From the NCBI GenBank assembly GCA_950106755.1, contig OX467091.1:17191538-17255537 (forward strand): DNA of 64,000 bases, in the 5' to 3' direction. A program made the position numbers and the translations under genes. The notes under the pieces are model-generated. The model was not told where the DNA came from. It searched no databases and saw nothing but the letters and a program-made list of their open reading frames with translations. Below, in pieces: positions 48,213 through 59,769 of this stretch. Origin of the DNA: Climacium dendroides (Eukaryota > Streptophyta > Bryopsida > Hypnales > Climaciaceae). The first letter of the stretch is position 1. Each line of letters starts with the position of its first letter.

Positions 48213-49105
48213 CCCCTAAAGGACCAAGGCCTTTTTTCTATTCAAATATTCAAAATTGCCATTTCTATAGCAAAGATAAAAGAAAATTGAAGTTTTTTTT
48301 TGCACATCTAAACATAGGATCTTACACCTAACTAGTATGAAAATGTGTGAAAAAAATTCAGAAATTTTGACAACACATATTGCAAGATATTTGCATTTAA
48401 AGTGAAAAAAACAAGTTTTTCAATACATTGTGAGACTAGATTTTTTGACTTTGAACCTTCTTAACTTAAATTTTTTGCACTACAAAGTTTAAAGGTTTAA
48501 ATCTTTATGGTGTAGGGGGAAAAAAATTCAAAAAAACTTAAATTTTGTTCTTACAAAAATCTGAATTATTAAGTAGAAGTAGGTATGAGATAGAAGGAAA
48601 ATCTAAATTATTAATATCTCTAAAATGGAATTAAAATTCTCTAATCCCAATGGTGAGATTGTTCTAAAAAGCAAACCAAAACATGTGGAACTTTTTTTTT
48701 TAAATTGTAGAAATTGCATTTAGAAATGAATCCTACAAATAATTTTTTCAAGAAGATGCTCTAATTGCCCAAAAAACAAGATTGTCCATAACTTTGTCAT
48801 AACAAAACCAAATGGAATGAATCAAAGCTTTCCATTTAGACAAAAATATAATATATGAGAAAAAAATTCTAAAAAAAAATTAAATTTTGAATTTTTTGTT
48901 GCCCCCCCCTCTCCCATGTTTTGAGCTTATTTGGGCATAACTTTTGCTCCTGGTCATCATTTGAAAGAAAAATTATATTTCCATGAAGCTAATAAGTTTT
49001 TCTATATTCCAAAAAAAGTTACAGAAAATCATGACAAAAATTCAGCCTGGAGGTACCTGCCCGAAGTCCCATTTGTCCTCCAAAGGAACAATGGTCCTTT
49101 AGGGG
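48213..49105 (+). mobile_element. piggyBac-like miniature element, copy E (best ends)
   Basis: TTAA (48209-48212), then CCCCTAAAGGACCAAGG; right end ACAATGGTCCTTTAGGGG, then TTAA (49106-49109). The inverted repeat CCCCTAAAGGACCA is perfect over 14 bp, so this is the cleanest copy for describing the family. The subterminal dyad reads TTTGTCCTCCAAAGGAAC. Interior blocks are as in copies A, B and D. 893 bp, no transposase frame. Confidence 0.8.
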
Positions 49106-49109
49106 TTAA

Positions 49110-49646
49110 GATCATCCTATCAAAACTATCCTATTAAATCTATTGCTTCTATAGAAGCTTAACCAATATATGAAATTTTCAATGTCTAAAAATAAAAAAC
49201 CCATTTTGGGTGAATTGTTTTATTTGTTTTTCATGGTTTTACATAATAAATAATTAAAAAATATTTGTGATGAATTTTTAAGATTTGATTGCACATATAT
49301 TTAGAAAACATCATTGTTCACATCTTTCATGTTACAAAGACTCACATTATTTAGGTAAAATTTTCCTCTATGTGGTTTTAATGTATTTTGTAATTTTCTT
49401 TCATACACAATTGGAGGAAAAGGAAGGCAAGATCATGTATAAACAAAAATTGAACAAATGTTGTCAAATAGGGTATCATTAGAAAGCTATAATATCATAA
49501 AAGCCTACTATAATATGAATTTTACATGATGTCTTGCTTACAAGCAACTATTTTGCAACAAAGCGGTACATCTATTACCATCAAGTACTACCCCCTTGAA
49601 TTGCTATCATGTCTTCCATTTTGTTTGGCATTGTAAAAATTAACTT
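49110..49646. other. AT-rich spacer with a partial family Y block
   Basis: About 49150-49330 matches the left arm of the family Y foldback (words ATTTGTGATGAATTTTTAAG, GATTGCACATATATTTAG). No gene is seen. Confidence 0.45.
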
Positions 49647-49844
49647 TTAGATACTTTCTTGAGGTATATCCTCTCGTGCAAAATTCATTGGTGTCCACAT
49701 ACACTCTTTATTATGGGATCTACATCTTTTTTGCACTTGATCTTTGACTTGCTTCCACACATTTTTTGCAGGATTGAGGTTAAAAGAGTTTGGTTGCCAT
49801 TCAATGAATTTTACATTATATTGTGGTACAAAGCTAACTAACAC
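49647..49844 (-). pseudogene. Decayed Tc1/mariner transposase fragment
   Basis: The minus-strand peptide contains VKFIEWQPNSFNLNPAKNVW followed by KQVKDQVQKR. This matches the well-known Tc1/mariner catalytic-core wording in which W-P-x-x-S-P-D-L-N-P-I-E-N-x-W carries the second and third acidic residues. Here D is replaced by N and E by K, so the catalytic residues are lost. The upstream frame is broken by stops and no partner domain was found. It is the only transposase-like coding remnant seen in the window. Confidence 0.55.
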
Positions 49845-51025
49845 TATTTAGAACTTTACAAAGTTTGCTTATAGAACTCCTAACAACATCTTAACATAAT
49901 ATTTTAGACAAAAATCAATCTTTTCTTATAAAATTTCTAGGTTATGTCTACAAGCAACAATCACTAGAAGCATGTGTGTAGTAATGTTGATCCTCTCAAC
50001 TCCAAAGTTAGTTGAAATCCACTACTTGTGATTACCTACAATGAAATTTTAAAGTGTAGCATTGTATCTTTAAACTCAATTTAGTATTTCCAAAATCAAC
50101 CACCTTTGACAAAGAAAGATATTTCTAAAAAGTGGAATAAGTCACAACAAGGTATGCAACTCACCTTGTCCAAGGCAAAAAATCTCAATCAAATATCTAA
50201 TTTTGCTTGCAACAATTATGTTCTCTAATTAAACTAGTTTGTTGAAAATTAAGCATGGGTTTGCAAGACTTCTTGGAGAGTACTATACAGTTGGGCCCCA
50301 ATGGACTTACTTCAATTTTTTAACAAATACTAGTGTACCCTATGCCATTGCCACAGTCAAAACAAAAATGAAAGTAATTTTCTAATTTTTTAGTTCATAA
50401 AAACTTCAAGATTCAATAACTTTCACACCATACGTCTAAAGGCCACAAAACCAAGCCAATGTGGCTTGTGCTATTGCCACAGTCAAAACAAAAGTAAAAC
50501 TAATTTTCTAATTTTTTGGAACCAAAAACAACTCAAAAATGCATAACTTTCTCACTGTGAGTCGGAATGCCATGAAACAAAGCTTGTGCACCCCTCCATC
50601 AAGAACTTTTCAACGGTACCAACATTGTGACCAAAATATAAGAAAAAGAAATTTTTTAATTTTTTAGAACAAAAAATAATTAAAAAATGCATAACTTTCA
50701 CACCGTACATCCAAACACCACAAAACCAAGCTGGTGCACCCTTCCTTGACGAAGGCTTTCCGATGGTACCAAGCACGCAACAGGAGGACGCACAGCGTGG
50801 GAGATCTCAACATGACAAACAAACAAAACAAAACAAAATAAACAGACAAATTTAAGGTATAGATGATGCGTGTAATTTAGCTAATGTGGAATGTGGAATA
50901 TTTCACACCATTTCATCTCTTGGATAAAATAATGTGAAATATTTTGCATCATTCCGTCAAAGAAAAGGCAGGACAACTCTTTGCTACAGAATGTTATGTT
51001 ATAAGGCAGTAAATTTCAGCATACA
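49845..51025. other. AT-rich stretch with tandem repeats
   Basis: No gene is seen. About 50328-50790 is an imperfect tandem array of three units of roughly 125-150 bp. Shared words are AATTTTCTAATTTTTTAG, GCATAACTTTCACACCGTAC and CCACAAAACCAAGC. A small hairpin repeat (CCACATCATTTCATC family) follows at 50880-51010. Confidence 0.55.
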
Positions 51026-51842
51026 CTAGCGGTTGGCGCTTGATATGCTACGCATTCATCATTAGAATTTCATTAGAATTTTTATGTATTAGATAGAATG
51101 GAGAGTAAAACTTTCAACAAAACTTCAAATAAAAATACTAAAATCTTCATATAATTTTTTTTATAAATTAGCATATACTAAAATAAACAATAGAATTTTA
51201 ATGAATGATGAATACGGTAAAAGATACACATACATTAGAATGCATTAGAAATTTGACTCAATTGTTACAAACAATGGCAATCCAAATAGAAGAATTTAAA
51301 GGAAAAAATTGTAAATCTCAAAAGCTTCATGAACAATTTAATTGTTGTGAAATCTAAAATCGGTTCAATCTAATAAATTTCTCAAATCATTTGGTAGTAG
51401 CAATAGGAAATTGAAATCAGAAGCTCAAAGCTCACAAAAGCACAAAATCATAGAAATGCAAAAGAAGTATAAAGGCAAGAAAAGCAATGGATTTTCTACC
51501 TCTATAATATCACCTTATGGATCCTCTTTAATATCACCTCAATATCACCCTTTGTAAAAAGTGATATTATAGAGGTGATTGTGAACTGCTACTCTATTTC
51601 AGTACTACCACAGTGTGTGAAAATATGATTTTTATATATGCATGATTGGAAATATTTTTATAGAATAGTTAAAATAATTATTTTAAAAACTTATCAAAAT
51701 CATTATCATGCATTCTATTCAAATATATCAAATTTTTACTAATATGTGATACAATGAATTTGTAGTATAGCAAGTATGAGCCCCTAGTATTAATGGTAGC
51801 ATTTGTGATATTACAGAGGGACTTATGCTTTTAGTAGTAGTA
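51026..51842 (-). mobile_element. Helitron-like element, copy 2
   Basis: Read on the minus strand it begins with TACTACTACTAAAAGCATAA and GTCCCTCTGTAATATCAC, and ends ...GCGCCAACCGCTAG before a T. About 50 bp inside the 5' end is GGGGCTCATACTTGCTATAC, the inverse of the subterminal word TATGCTACGCATTC near the 3' end. It lies directly against copy 3, head to tail. No helicase or replication-initiator frame; non-autonomous. Confidence 0.6.
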
Positions 51843-52378
51843 CTAGCAGTTGGCACTTACTATATTACATATTCATCATTAGAATTAAAATCTTTGTATA
51901 ATTTTTTTTATAAGTAAGCATATATTGAAATGTACAATAGAAATCTATTAAATGATGAATGAAATAGATGCAATGGTAAATACTATAAAAGATATTATTT
52001 TTATAATATCACCCTTTGTAAAAAATGATATTACAGAAATGATTGCAAACTGCTACTCTATTTCTGTAATATTACATTGTGTGAAAATATGATTTCTATC
52101 TATGTATGATTGGAAATATTTTTATAAAATTTTTAAAATAATTATTTTAAAGACTTATCGAAATCATTATCATGCATTCTATCCAAATATATTAAAAGTT
52201 TACTAGAAATCAGAGTTAAAACAGAAAAGATATAGATGGATGAAGTTTAGAGATAAAATTAGATGAAACTTTGATATATCTGTGATACAATGAATATGTA
52301 GCATAGCAAGCACGAGCCCCTAGTATTAATGGTAGCATTTGTGATATTACAGAGGGACTTATGATTTTAGTAGTATGA
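51843..52378 (-). mobile_element. Helitron-like element, copy 3 (internally deleted)
   Basis: On the minus strand it starts TC then ATACTACTAAAATCATAAG, with A before it, and ends ACTGCTAG followed by T. That matches Helitron rules (5' TC, 3' CTAG, insertion between A and T). At 536 bp it lacks interior blocks of copies 1, 2 and 4. Its CTAG end abuts the 5' end of copy 2. Confidence 0.65.
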
Positions 52379-52627
52379 TTGAAGATTAAATTTGAAAAAT
52401 TAAATCTAAATTCATGTTTGAGTGGAATTACAGACTTCACATGATTGACATGTGGAACGAGTAATACAAAAATATCCAACTTCGATACACGGAGCAGATT
52501 TTTACATTTATCGCCTTGCTTGAAAAAATTGGTCTACAAAAGTCCAAATGAGCTCCACTGTAGACTAGATGATGATGAACCAGTCTCACAATATTCTTAA
52601 AACTTTGTTTAATTTTAATTTCTTTAA

Positions 52628-52843
52628 CCCTTAAACGTCGGGCTAGTGACCGTGGAAATCAGCCCTTTTGGAAGCGTGTGACATCATCTAGTTTTAAAAA
52701 AATCAAAAATATTCATTGGGAGTCAAACTATTATAGAAGATTTCCTCTTTCCCCTAATTCAGATGATGAATAGTTGCATTTCTGTCTTACACAAGAGAAT
52801 TCTTTGTCATTCATCAGACAATGTCTGGCATGACATTTATAGG
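52628..52843 (+). mobile_element. Short TTAA/CCC-ended miniature element, copy 2
   Basis: TTAA, then CCCTTAAACGTCGGGCTAG; the right side ends ATAGG followed by TTAA. The interior word GATGAATAGTTGCATTTCTG, with GACCGTGGAAATCAGCC near the left, recurs at 58878, 59101 and 61190. About 216 bp, non-coding. Confidence 0.5.
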
Positions 52844-52847
52844 TTAA

Positions 52848-53111
52848 TGATAGCGTCTTTGTTTAATTGTTTTGTTTTGTTTTTTTGGAAGTTCACGAAT
52901 TAAAGCACTAAGATGACATGATTCATTTGCCAAGCTCTTTCAGATGCAAAACACTAAATCATGTCTATGAAGTGGGCCCAAAAGGATAATTTGGGATACT
53001 TTGGGGGTAAAAGTAAAAACAAGCCCCCTATTTTGAGCTATGTCTAGGATATATTTTAAATCTTTCCTAGCTAATTTGGGGTCTCTTATTGCAAATACGA
53101 ATTCAAAATTT

Positions 53112-53174
<63 letters not shown>

Positions 53175-53764
53175 AATATAAAAAATTCGTGCATTTTCCC
53201 TCGGGGTAAATCCAGCCTGTTGGGCCCATTTCGTGGGTAAGGTTTAACGTCCCCTATTTCAGCCGCCCTGGTTGGGGGGACTCTCTTTAGATAGTAAGTA
53301 GATACTAGAGTCCTAGGATCTTTGTTAGGAAATGTAAAAATTTCAAACTTCACTCCATATTTCTGTTTGGAGAAAATGCAAGAACAAATTATTTATTTTG
53401 GATGATACAGTTTTAAAATTTTGAATTTGTATATTGAATCCTAGATTTTGGATTAGGTATACAAAATAGTAAAATTAGGTTGCCCTTCACTAATTTCTCG
53501 ACATTTAACACCATATAAATATTTATTGTTATTGTACAAGAATGCTCTACTTTTGAATTCGTTCTTGTTGTAATTGGAACTCATGTTTCTCCATAAATAC
53601 AAATGGAAGTATCTATAGAAATTTTTGTTGACTTTGATGACTTGTTGAGTAACTTTCTTGATGTAAGGCAACTTAATTGTTAAGGCAAATTTAATTTCAC
53701 TTTTTTTGTAGGATTGAAAATCAAAATTGACAGCCCAAAATGAGGGTAGATTTTTACCGATTCA
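52848..53764. other. AT-rich spacer with microsatellite
   Basis: It holds the AT microsatellite at 53115-53170. Between about 53190 and 53290 is a GC-richer patch with words such as TTTAACGTCCCC. No gene is seen. Confidence 0.5.
53115..53170. repeat. (AT)n microsatellite, about 28 units
   Basis: Uninterrupted alternating AT for about 56 bp, self-complementary and likely length-variable. Confidence 0.95.
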
Positions 53765-53766
53765 TA

Positions 53767-53844
53767 CTCCCTCGGTCTTAAAATAAGACCATTGTTTCCT
53801 TTGTTTACAAAAGAAACATTGGTCTTATTTTGAGATAGAGGGAG
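53767..53844. mobile_element. Stowaway-type miniature element
   Basis: TA-flanked on both sides (53765-53766, 53845-53846). Starts CTCCCTCGGTCTTAAAATAA and ends with the inverse TTATTTTGAGATAGAGGGAG, the hallmark CTCCCTC terminus of plant Stowaway (Tc1/mariner) elements. Only 78 bp; nearly the whole element is a hairpin. Confidence 0.9.
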
Positions 53845-53910
53845 TATCTGTCAAGTACAACAATGTGGGAAAAAAAATTCTCGCCTTTCTTTGAAAGGCT
53901 CATAGCACTG

Positions 53911-54281
53911 CATTAAAATTGATAAATAGTGTTGGGTGATAATTAGTGTTGTTCTTTGTTTTTTACCCCCAACACTATTTTTCAACTTGTGTGTAAATAG
54001 TGTTGGGGCACTTAACTCCCGCCATCAAACTCTAACTCTTCCTTGGGAAACTCTAATTTCCGCCTATTTTTCAACTTATATGTAAATAGTATTGGGGCAC
54101 TTAACTCCTGCCATCAAACTCTAATTCTTCCCTGGGAAACTCTAATTTCCGCCTCTTGCCGTCAAATTCTGGCCCTTCTTGGCCCGGTTGGATAAATAAT
54201 GTTCTAACACTAACCTTGCAAATCACAATTAGTGTTATTGTTGACAATTAGTGTAGCCAACACTATTTACCAATTTTAGTG
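53911..54281. mobile_element. TIR element with internal tandem duplication
   Basis: Left end CATTAAAATTGATAAATAGT, right end its near inverse ACTATTTACCAATTTTAGTG. The AGTGTTGG word recurs in both orientations throughout, so the element can fold in several ways. An internal 89-bp unit (CTTAACTCC-GCCATCAAACTC) is tandemly doubled at 53978-54155. No target duplication could be fixed. Non-coding. Confidence 0.65.
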
Positions 54282-55992
54282 TACTTTAAACAAATTCGCC
54301 TTACTGTCCTTGGTTAGAGGGTAGGGCACGTGTGTCCAAAAGAGGCTTATTTACTTATAATGTCTAAGAGTCTAGAATCTTAGTGGATAAAATGTGTTTT
54401 TGTCCTATTGTTGTATTTATAATTTATTTTTGGTTTCTACATTGATTTGTCTTTCATGGAGGTTCCATTGCAATTTGCATAATTTGACTTTTTCATCACT
54501 TGGGGACTTGGGCTTCAGTTGCTGAGGTGGTGACATCCATTTTGGGTGATAATTGAATTTCAGACCCCAAAAATTGCAAAACTGACCTCATGGAAATGTG
54601 AACCCCTAAGCCCCCAGGGTGTTTTCTGTCAAAAAACACTCAAAACTACCACTTCTGTTGCATTCATCTAAGAAAATAAAAAATTATACTTCTAAGAAAA
54701 TCTAACCATAGGATCTTGTAATTAACTTGTTTGAGAATATGTGGTAAAATTTTCATCAAATTTGACCGTACGGATTGGAAGATGTGAGCATTCGAAGTTG
54801 GAAGAAAAGTTTCTTTTTGAATTCTGCCCTACAATTTCAGCTGCCTTTGACCACCATTTGTGGAAACATTTTGCACTAAGGACTTTGAAATTAACAACAT
54901 ACTATAACAAAGGTAATGTTGTATACATGTACACCAAATTTCACTAAAGAAAAATTTGTGGAACGCATCCAAAAAAATCTTGCAATGACACAATGTTCGG
55001 AGAAATGAAAATACACTATCTTTTTTTGCTAACAAGTTTTCTACCTCATAATTTCAAAACTCCAAAATCCCAATGGTGAATTGGAACATTTATTTATCTT
55101 TGACAAACTAACCTAAATTTTTTTTTAAATCTCTAATGTCTATTGAATTTAAAAGACCATAGTGAGCCAAAGTCTAGTGGGCAATAGAAAAAATGGGACC
55201 CAATATGTTCCCTTGAGTTCTTGGTATGTTCCCTACTGTGTTCCATTGCATAGGACCTCCACCTCACCACATCATCCACCTACACTGCACTCCATCCATC
55301 AAGTGTTTCTATCCACCTACTTCTCTATCAACTTCAAAAATTTGTAACTAATTCCACAAAGGTCCAAAAAATATGAAACGACTTAGATTAGATGCCAATT
55401 CCATTTTCTTTTCTATGAAAACTTATTGAAAATAGATGCAAGGAATTTATCTTCTTCTAAAAGTCAATCAGCTCCTAAAAACAACTTACTACATTATCTC
55501 CATCCAAATGGTATTGTTTCTTTGATTTCTTTTTTGTTGGCTCTTGTCAAAATTGAATTTTTTCCCTCCATGTGTCATGTACATATACAACAAATGGCAT
55601 GCAAACTTATGAGGACATGAACTGTCAAATTGCATTCTTTTCAGGATATCAAATATACAAGCCATCCAGGCCTATAACATTTAGTAGTAGTCAATGGTAT
55701 TGCTTCCCTCCAAAAGAATGATGTGGAACATTTCACCTCATTTCATCTACACAATTTCAAATCAATAAATACAAATACATGCATCAAAATGTATCACAAA
55801 AATGAAGTGCAAAAGTTGGTACCTTGGTTACAAATTGCAACTCCAAATTGAGTCAATACCAATAAAACATTCAAATTTCAAATAAAACTTTCATCAAAAC
55901 AACATATACTTCATTGAAATTGAAGACCTCGACATCTATATTACTACATTGCATTGAAAAAGCCACCCATGATTAGAGAGTTATTTAATTAA
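54282..55992. other. AT-rich stretch with a truncated TTAA-family copy
   Basis: From 54603 the sequence CCCCTAAGCCCCCAGGG, with TGAA before it, followed by TTTTCTGTCAAAAAACACTC and TAGGATCTTGTAATTAACTT, is the left part of a TTAA-flanked copy whose right end was not found. About 55675-55880 holds a half hairpin (CCACATCATTC family) and the inverse of the repeat at 63681. No gene is seen. Confidence 0.5.
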
Positions 55993-56637
55993 CCTCTAAA
56001 GGACCATCGCATTTAGAGGCCCAAAACCACTTCGCAATACTTGTTTCCAAAGGAAGGTCAAAATCTTCATCAATATTTATTTTTTAACAAAACCAACCGT
56101 AGGATCTTTTTTGGTTAACTTGTTCAAATACATTGTTCCAAAATTTTGATAGAATATCCCCACCAATTGCAAGTTCATTGTGCCTAAACTTCAAAATGTA
56201 AGCTTTTTTAGTCCTTCCAAAAGGTGAAGTTTTTGTCTTTCAACATTTCTAGGAAAAAACATGTCCTATAACTTGTGCATTTTAGTCAATCAAGTTGGAA
56301 AATGGTTTGAAAATATATATTAAAAAATTTAATCAAAAAAACTTTGATGTTCATTTTTTTTTAAATTGTAAAGTGGAAGGTGTTATAGAATGAAAGATAT
56401 ACTAATATGCTAATAACTTTTGGAAGAATTTGAGAATTACTGATCCCAATGGTGAGAATGTTCTAGTGAAAAATTAATATTCTTGATTTTGATTTTGATT
56501 TGAAAATTTTCAAAATTGCAAGCAAAAGATGACTTCATATGTTTTTTCTACCTTCATTGCCCACAAATTAAAACTTTTCATAACTTTCACCTTATTATTT
56601 GGAATTCAATGGTTTAATTTTTTTGAATAGGTAACAA
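55993..56637 (+). mobile_element. piggyBac-like miniature element, copy G (truncated)
   Basis: TTAA (55989-55992), then CCTCTAAAGGACCATCGC. Left and middle blocks are present (CCGTAGGATCTTTTTTGG, TTTTCATAACTTTCACC). It is cut at 56637 by the start of a Helitron-like element. Degraded 3'-like words (ATGGCATAAAACAAAGCTTC, GAGCCTGCC) reappear beyond it at about 57620-57720, suggesting the Helitron inserted into this copy. Confidence 0.6.
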
Positions 56638-57515
56638 TCTATCTATCTATTATACTACTAAAATCATAAGTCCCTTTGTAATATCACAAATGCTACCATT
56701 AATACTAGGGGCTCATGCTTGCTATGCTACGCATTCATTGTATCACATATTACTAAAAATTTGATATATTTGAATAGAATGCATGATAGTGATTTTGATA
56801 AGTCTTTAAAATAATTATTTTAATTATTCTATAAAAATATCTCCAATCGTGCATACATAAAAATCATATTTTCACAAAATGTGATATTACTGAAATAGAG
56901 TAGTAGTTCACAATCACCTTTGTAATATCACTTTTTAACAAAAGGTGATATTATAGAAATAATATACTTGTTGCAATTGAGGTGATATTAAAGAGGATCG
57001 ATATGGTGATATTATACAAGTAGCAATTCCGTTGCTTTTCTTGGCTTTATACTTCTTTTGCATTTCTATGATTTTATGCCTTTGTGAGCTTTGAGCTTCT
57101 AATTTCAATTTTCTATTGCTACTACCAAATGATTTGAGAAATTTATTAGATTGAACCAATTTTAGATTTCACAACAATTAAATTGTTCATGAAGCTTTTG
57201 AGATTTCAAGATGTTCCTTTAAATTCTTCTATTTGAGTTGATATTGTTTGTAACAATTAAGTCAAATTTCTAATGCATTCTAATGTATGTGTATCTTTTA
57301 CCGTATTCATCATTGCATGTATATCATTCATCATTCATTAAATTTCTATTGTTTATTTCAATATATGCTTATTTATTAAAAAAAATTATATGAAGATTTT
57401 AGTAATTTTTATCTAAATATTTATTGAAATTCTTGCTTTGCATTCTATCTAATACATAAAAATTCTTATAAAATTTTAATGATGAATGTGTAGCATAATA
57501 AGTGCCAACTGCTAG
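56638..57515 (+). mobile_element. Helitron-like element, copy 4
   Basis: Begins TC (with A before) in TCTATCTATCTATTATACTA, then CTAAAATCATAAGTCCC, and ends ACTGCTAG followed by T, fitting Helitron ends and A/T target. Subterminal words GGGGCTCATGCTTGCTATGC (5' side) and GTGTAGCATAATAAGTGCC (3' side) are inverse. The middle carries repeated GTGATATTA words and the TGAGCTTTGAGCTTC block. 878 bp, opposite in orientation to the other three. Non-coding. Confidence 0.65.
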
Positions 57516-57769
57516 TATAATTCTTAAAAAATAATTAATAATTTTTAAAACGTATTTTTTATTGCTCAGTGGGACATTGAAATGACACACACACCTCTAA
57601 TTTTTGCAATATTTATCAAAATGGCATAAAACAAAGCTTCACTTAGAGATTATGATGAGAAATAACCATCCTAAATATTCATGTAAAAATTCCAAATTAT
57701 GAAGTCAATAGAGCCTGCCTTAGTTCTCTAAAAATTCAAAATGGACCTTAAGGAATTTAGATAAGCTCT

Positions 57770-58330
57770 TTACTTATAGACACATAGGTAAAACAAATAA
57801 TATGGGATACATAAATTAAAATTAGTAGGAGCTTTGGTGCTTATAGTTAAGTCAAATTAAAGTAGAAATTTTATTTGAAGTAGAGTTTCAAATATCATTT
57901 AATCATAGTAGAATAAATATCATTTAATATGTTTGAGATTTTTAGCCTCCAATCAAAAGTTATGGACAAATTTCAGAGAGGGGTTGGAAAGAACATTTAT
58001 TTGATGTTTTCAAACATCTTCTCTAAATTTTATTTATAACTTTTAATTGGAGGCTAGAAATATCAAACAAGTTTTGGAAGAGGAAACTTAGATATATTTT
58101 CCAACTTTTTTTAGTTCAAAGTTTTAAGAAAAAAGTTATTCTACTATGACTAATTGAGATATAAAATTCTACATCATACATAATTGTAATATTTTGACAA
58201 TGAGTGGTCAACTCTCATTTTCAAATTATCCCATACCTTTTGAGGGTTCATAATGAATAAATGATTTCAATATAAAAATGACATCTCCAACCTCTATTCC
58301 CATAAAAATCATTGAAGCAATTCTTTTGGC
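57770..58330. mobile_element. Foldback element, family X, copy 4 (inverted)
   Basis: It runs in the opposite direction to copies 3 and 5. It opens with AGCTCTTTACTTATAGACAC and TATGGGATACATAAATTAAA, has pairing arms with GCCTCCAATCAAAAGTTATG and TATAACTTTTAATTGGAGGC, and ends with CCCATACCTTTTGAGGG and GACATCTCCAACCTC. Non-coding. Confidence 0.6.
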
Positions 58331-58877
58331 CATCAAAATTATTTTTATAAAGGGAAAAGGTTAAATGACATTGATATTTGATTCAAAGGACTCTTAAGAT
58401 TCTTAGCAAATCATCTTAACATTTCTTTGTTGTTTGGTTTGACTAGTTTCAATACACCATAAACCTCCTGCACAACCTTGGTACCCAATACATAAGCTTA
58501 TTCTAATTCCCTACATGGATGTTTTTCATAAATGCATGGGGGAGGGGTGCTAGGCCTTTATCCATTGTCCACCTTGGCGGGGTCTGTTGCCTGAGTTTCT
58601 TACCCACTTTGAAGTCAAAGCAATTTTTGTTGAATTGTAAATTTGCCAAAAATTGTTCATAAATTTTTCATCCAACATCCAATTGAAACAAAAATTATAT
58701 GCCCATGAAGTTTTCGGCAAACTACACAACCTCAAAAAATCTCATAAAAAGTCACTACAAATTGAAAAGATAGGAACCTATTCGAACCCAAATTGTCCCT
58801 TAAGAGGACAAACAGTCCTTTAGGTGTTAAAACAATTTTAGTCAAGATGGAATCATCAAATAATTTAAACTCTTCAA
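58331..58877. other. Spacer with a 3' fragment of the TTAA family
   Basis: About 58600-58826 matches the right part of the TTAA-flanked family (AATTATATGCCCATGAAG block, dyad TTGTCCCTTAAGAGGACAA, then CAGTCCTTTAGGTG and TTAA). The left part is missing. No gene. Confidence 0.55.
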
Positions 58878-59300
58878 CCTTAAAAGGACAAGCCAGTCAC
58901 CGTGAAAATCATTTGTTTGGGTAACGTGTGAATTGTTGGTTTGAAAAAATTGCAAAAGCACTCATTGGAAGACAAACTAATATAGAAGGCCTTCCCTTTT
59001 CACAACGAATTTGAAGGATGAATAGTTGCACTTTTGTCCTACATGGAGAGATTCTTTGTCATTCATCAACTTGAAAAACGGTCCTCCGCTCTGTTTATGG
59101 GTTAAACGACAAATTGGTGACCCTGGAAATCATTGATCTAAAAAAAACCAAAAGCATTCACTAGAAGCGAAAGTATGGTAGAAGATCTCCCCTTTCTACA
59201 CAAACTTTCAAGGATGAATAGTTGCACTTTTGTCCTACGCTAAAAGATTCTCTATCTTCCATTAGATAGCAAATGTCCACCTTGATGGTGAAGGGTTGAA
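58878..59300. repeat. Two tandem copies of the short GATGAATAGTTGCA repeat
   Basis: Unit 1 (about 58878-59100) and unit 2 (about 59101-59300) share CCGTGAAAATCAT-type, CATTCACTAGAAG-type, and AGGATGAATAGTTGCACTTT words in the same order as at 52628 and 61190. The junction reads TTTATGGG followed by TTAA. Tandem arrangement of two elements sharing one TTAA junction is possible. Confidence 0.55.
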
Positions 59301-59769
59301 GGATGTGCCCTCCGAGTCACCCAAATGCTTGGATTTTTGAACTGGTAGGTGCATTCTTAGTTTCTACAATGAACAATCAAGTCATCCATTAGCCACTTTT
59401 GGGCCTCAATGTCATTTAAGACATTAGATGAAATTTGGGGCTTCTAGAAGACTACAAGTTCACGGGTTTTGAAAACTATCTTGACTGCGTGGGAATGTTG
59501 TCAATTGCGCAGTTCGACATGGTCGAGACCGTGCCACATCATTTTCTAAATTTTAAATTTAAAAAAAAAAAATTCAACTTTTTTTTGTATTATATATATA
59601 GGCTATTAAACTTGGATGCCATTAAATGTAAAAAGGACATCTAAATGAAAAAAATCTAATTGTGGAATTATCAATCCAAATGGTATATGCTTTGATAACT
59701 TTTAGTACAAAATTCATATTGTAGGAATGAAATACAATACAATGTATATGGTTTCCTAAAGACCTTGAA
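59301..59769. other. AT-rich spacer, no gene seen
   Basis: A 69-codon frame from 59435 has no recognisable motif. Confidence 0.5.

Noticed and set aside
53040..53353. Open frames through the AT microsatellite giving Tyr-Ile repeats
   Set aside because: Alternating AT reads open as Ile-Tyr in both directions; this is an artefact of the microsatellite, not a protein.
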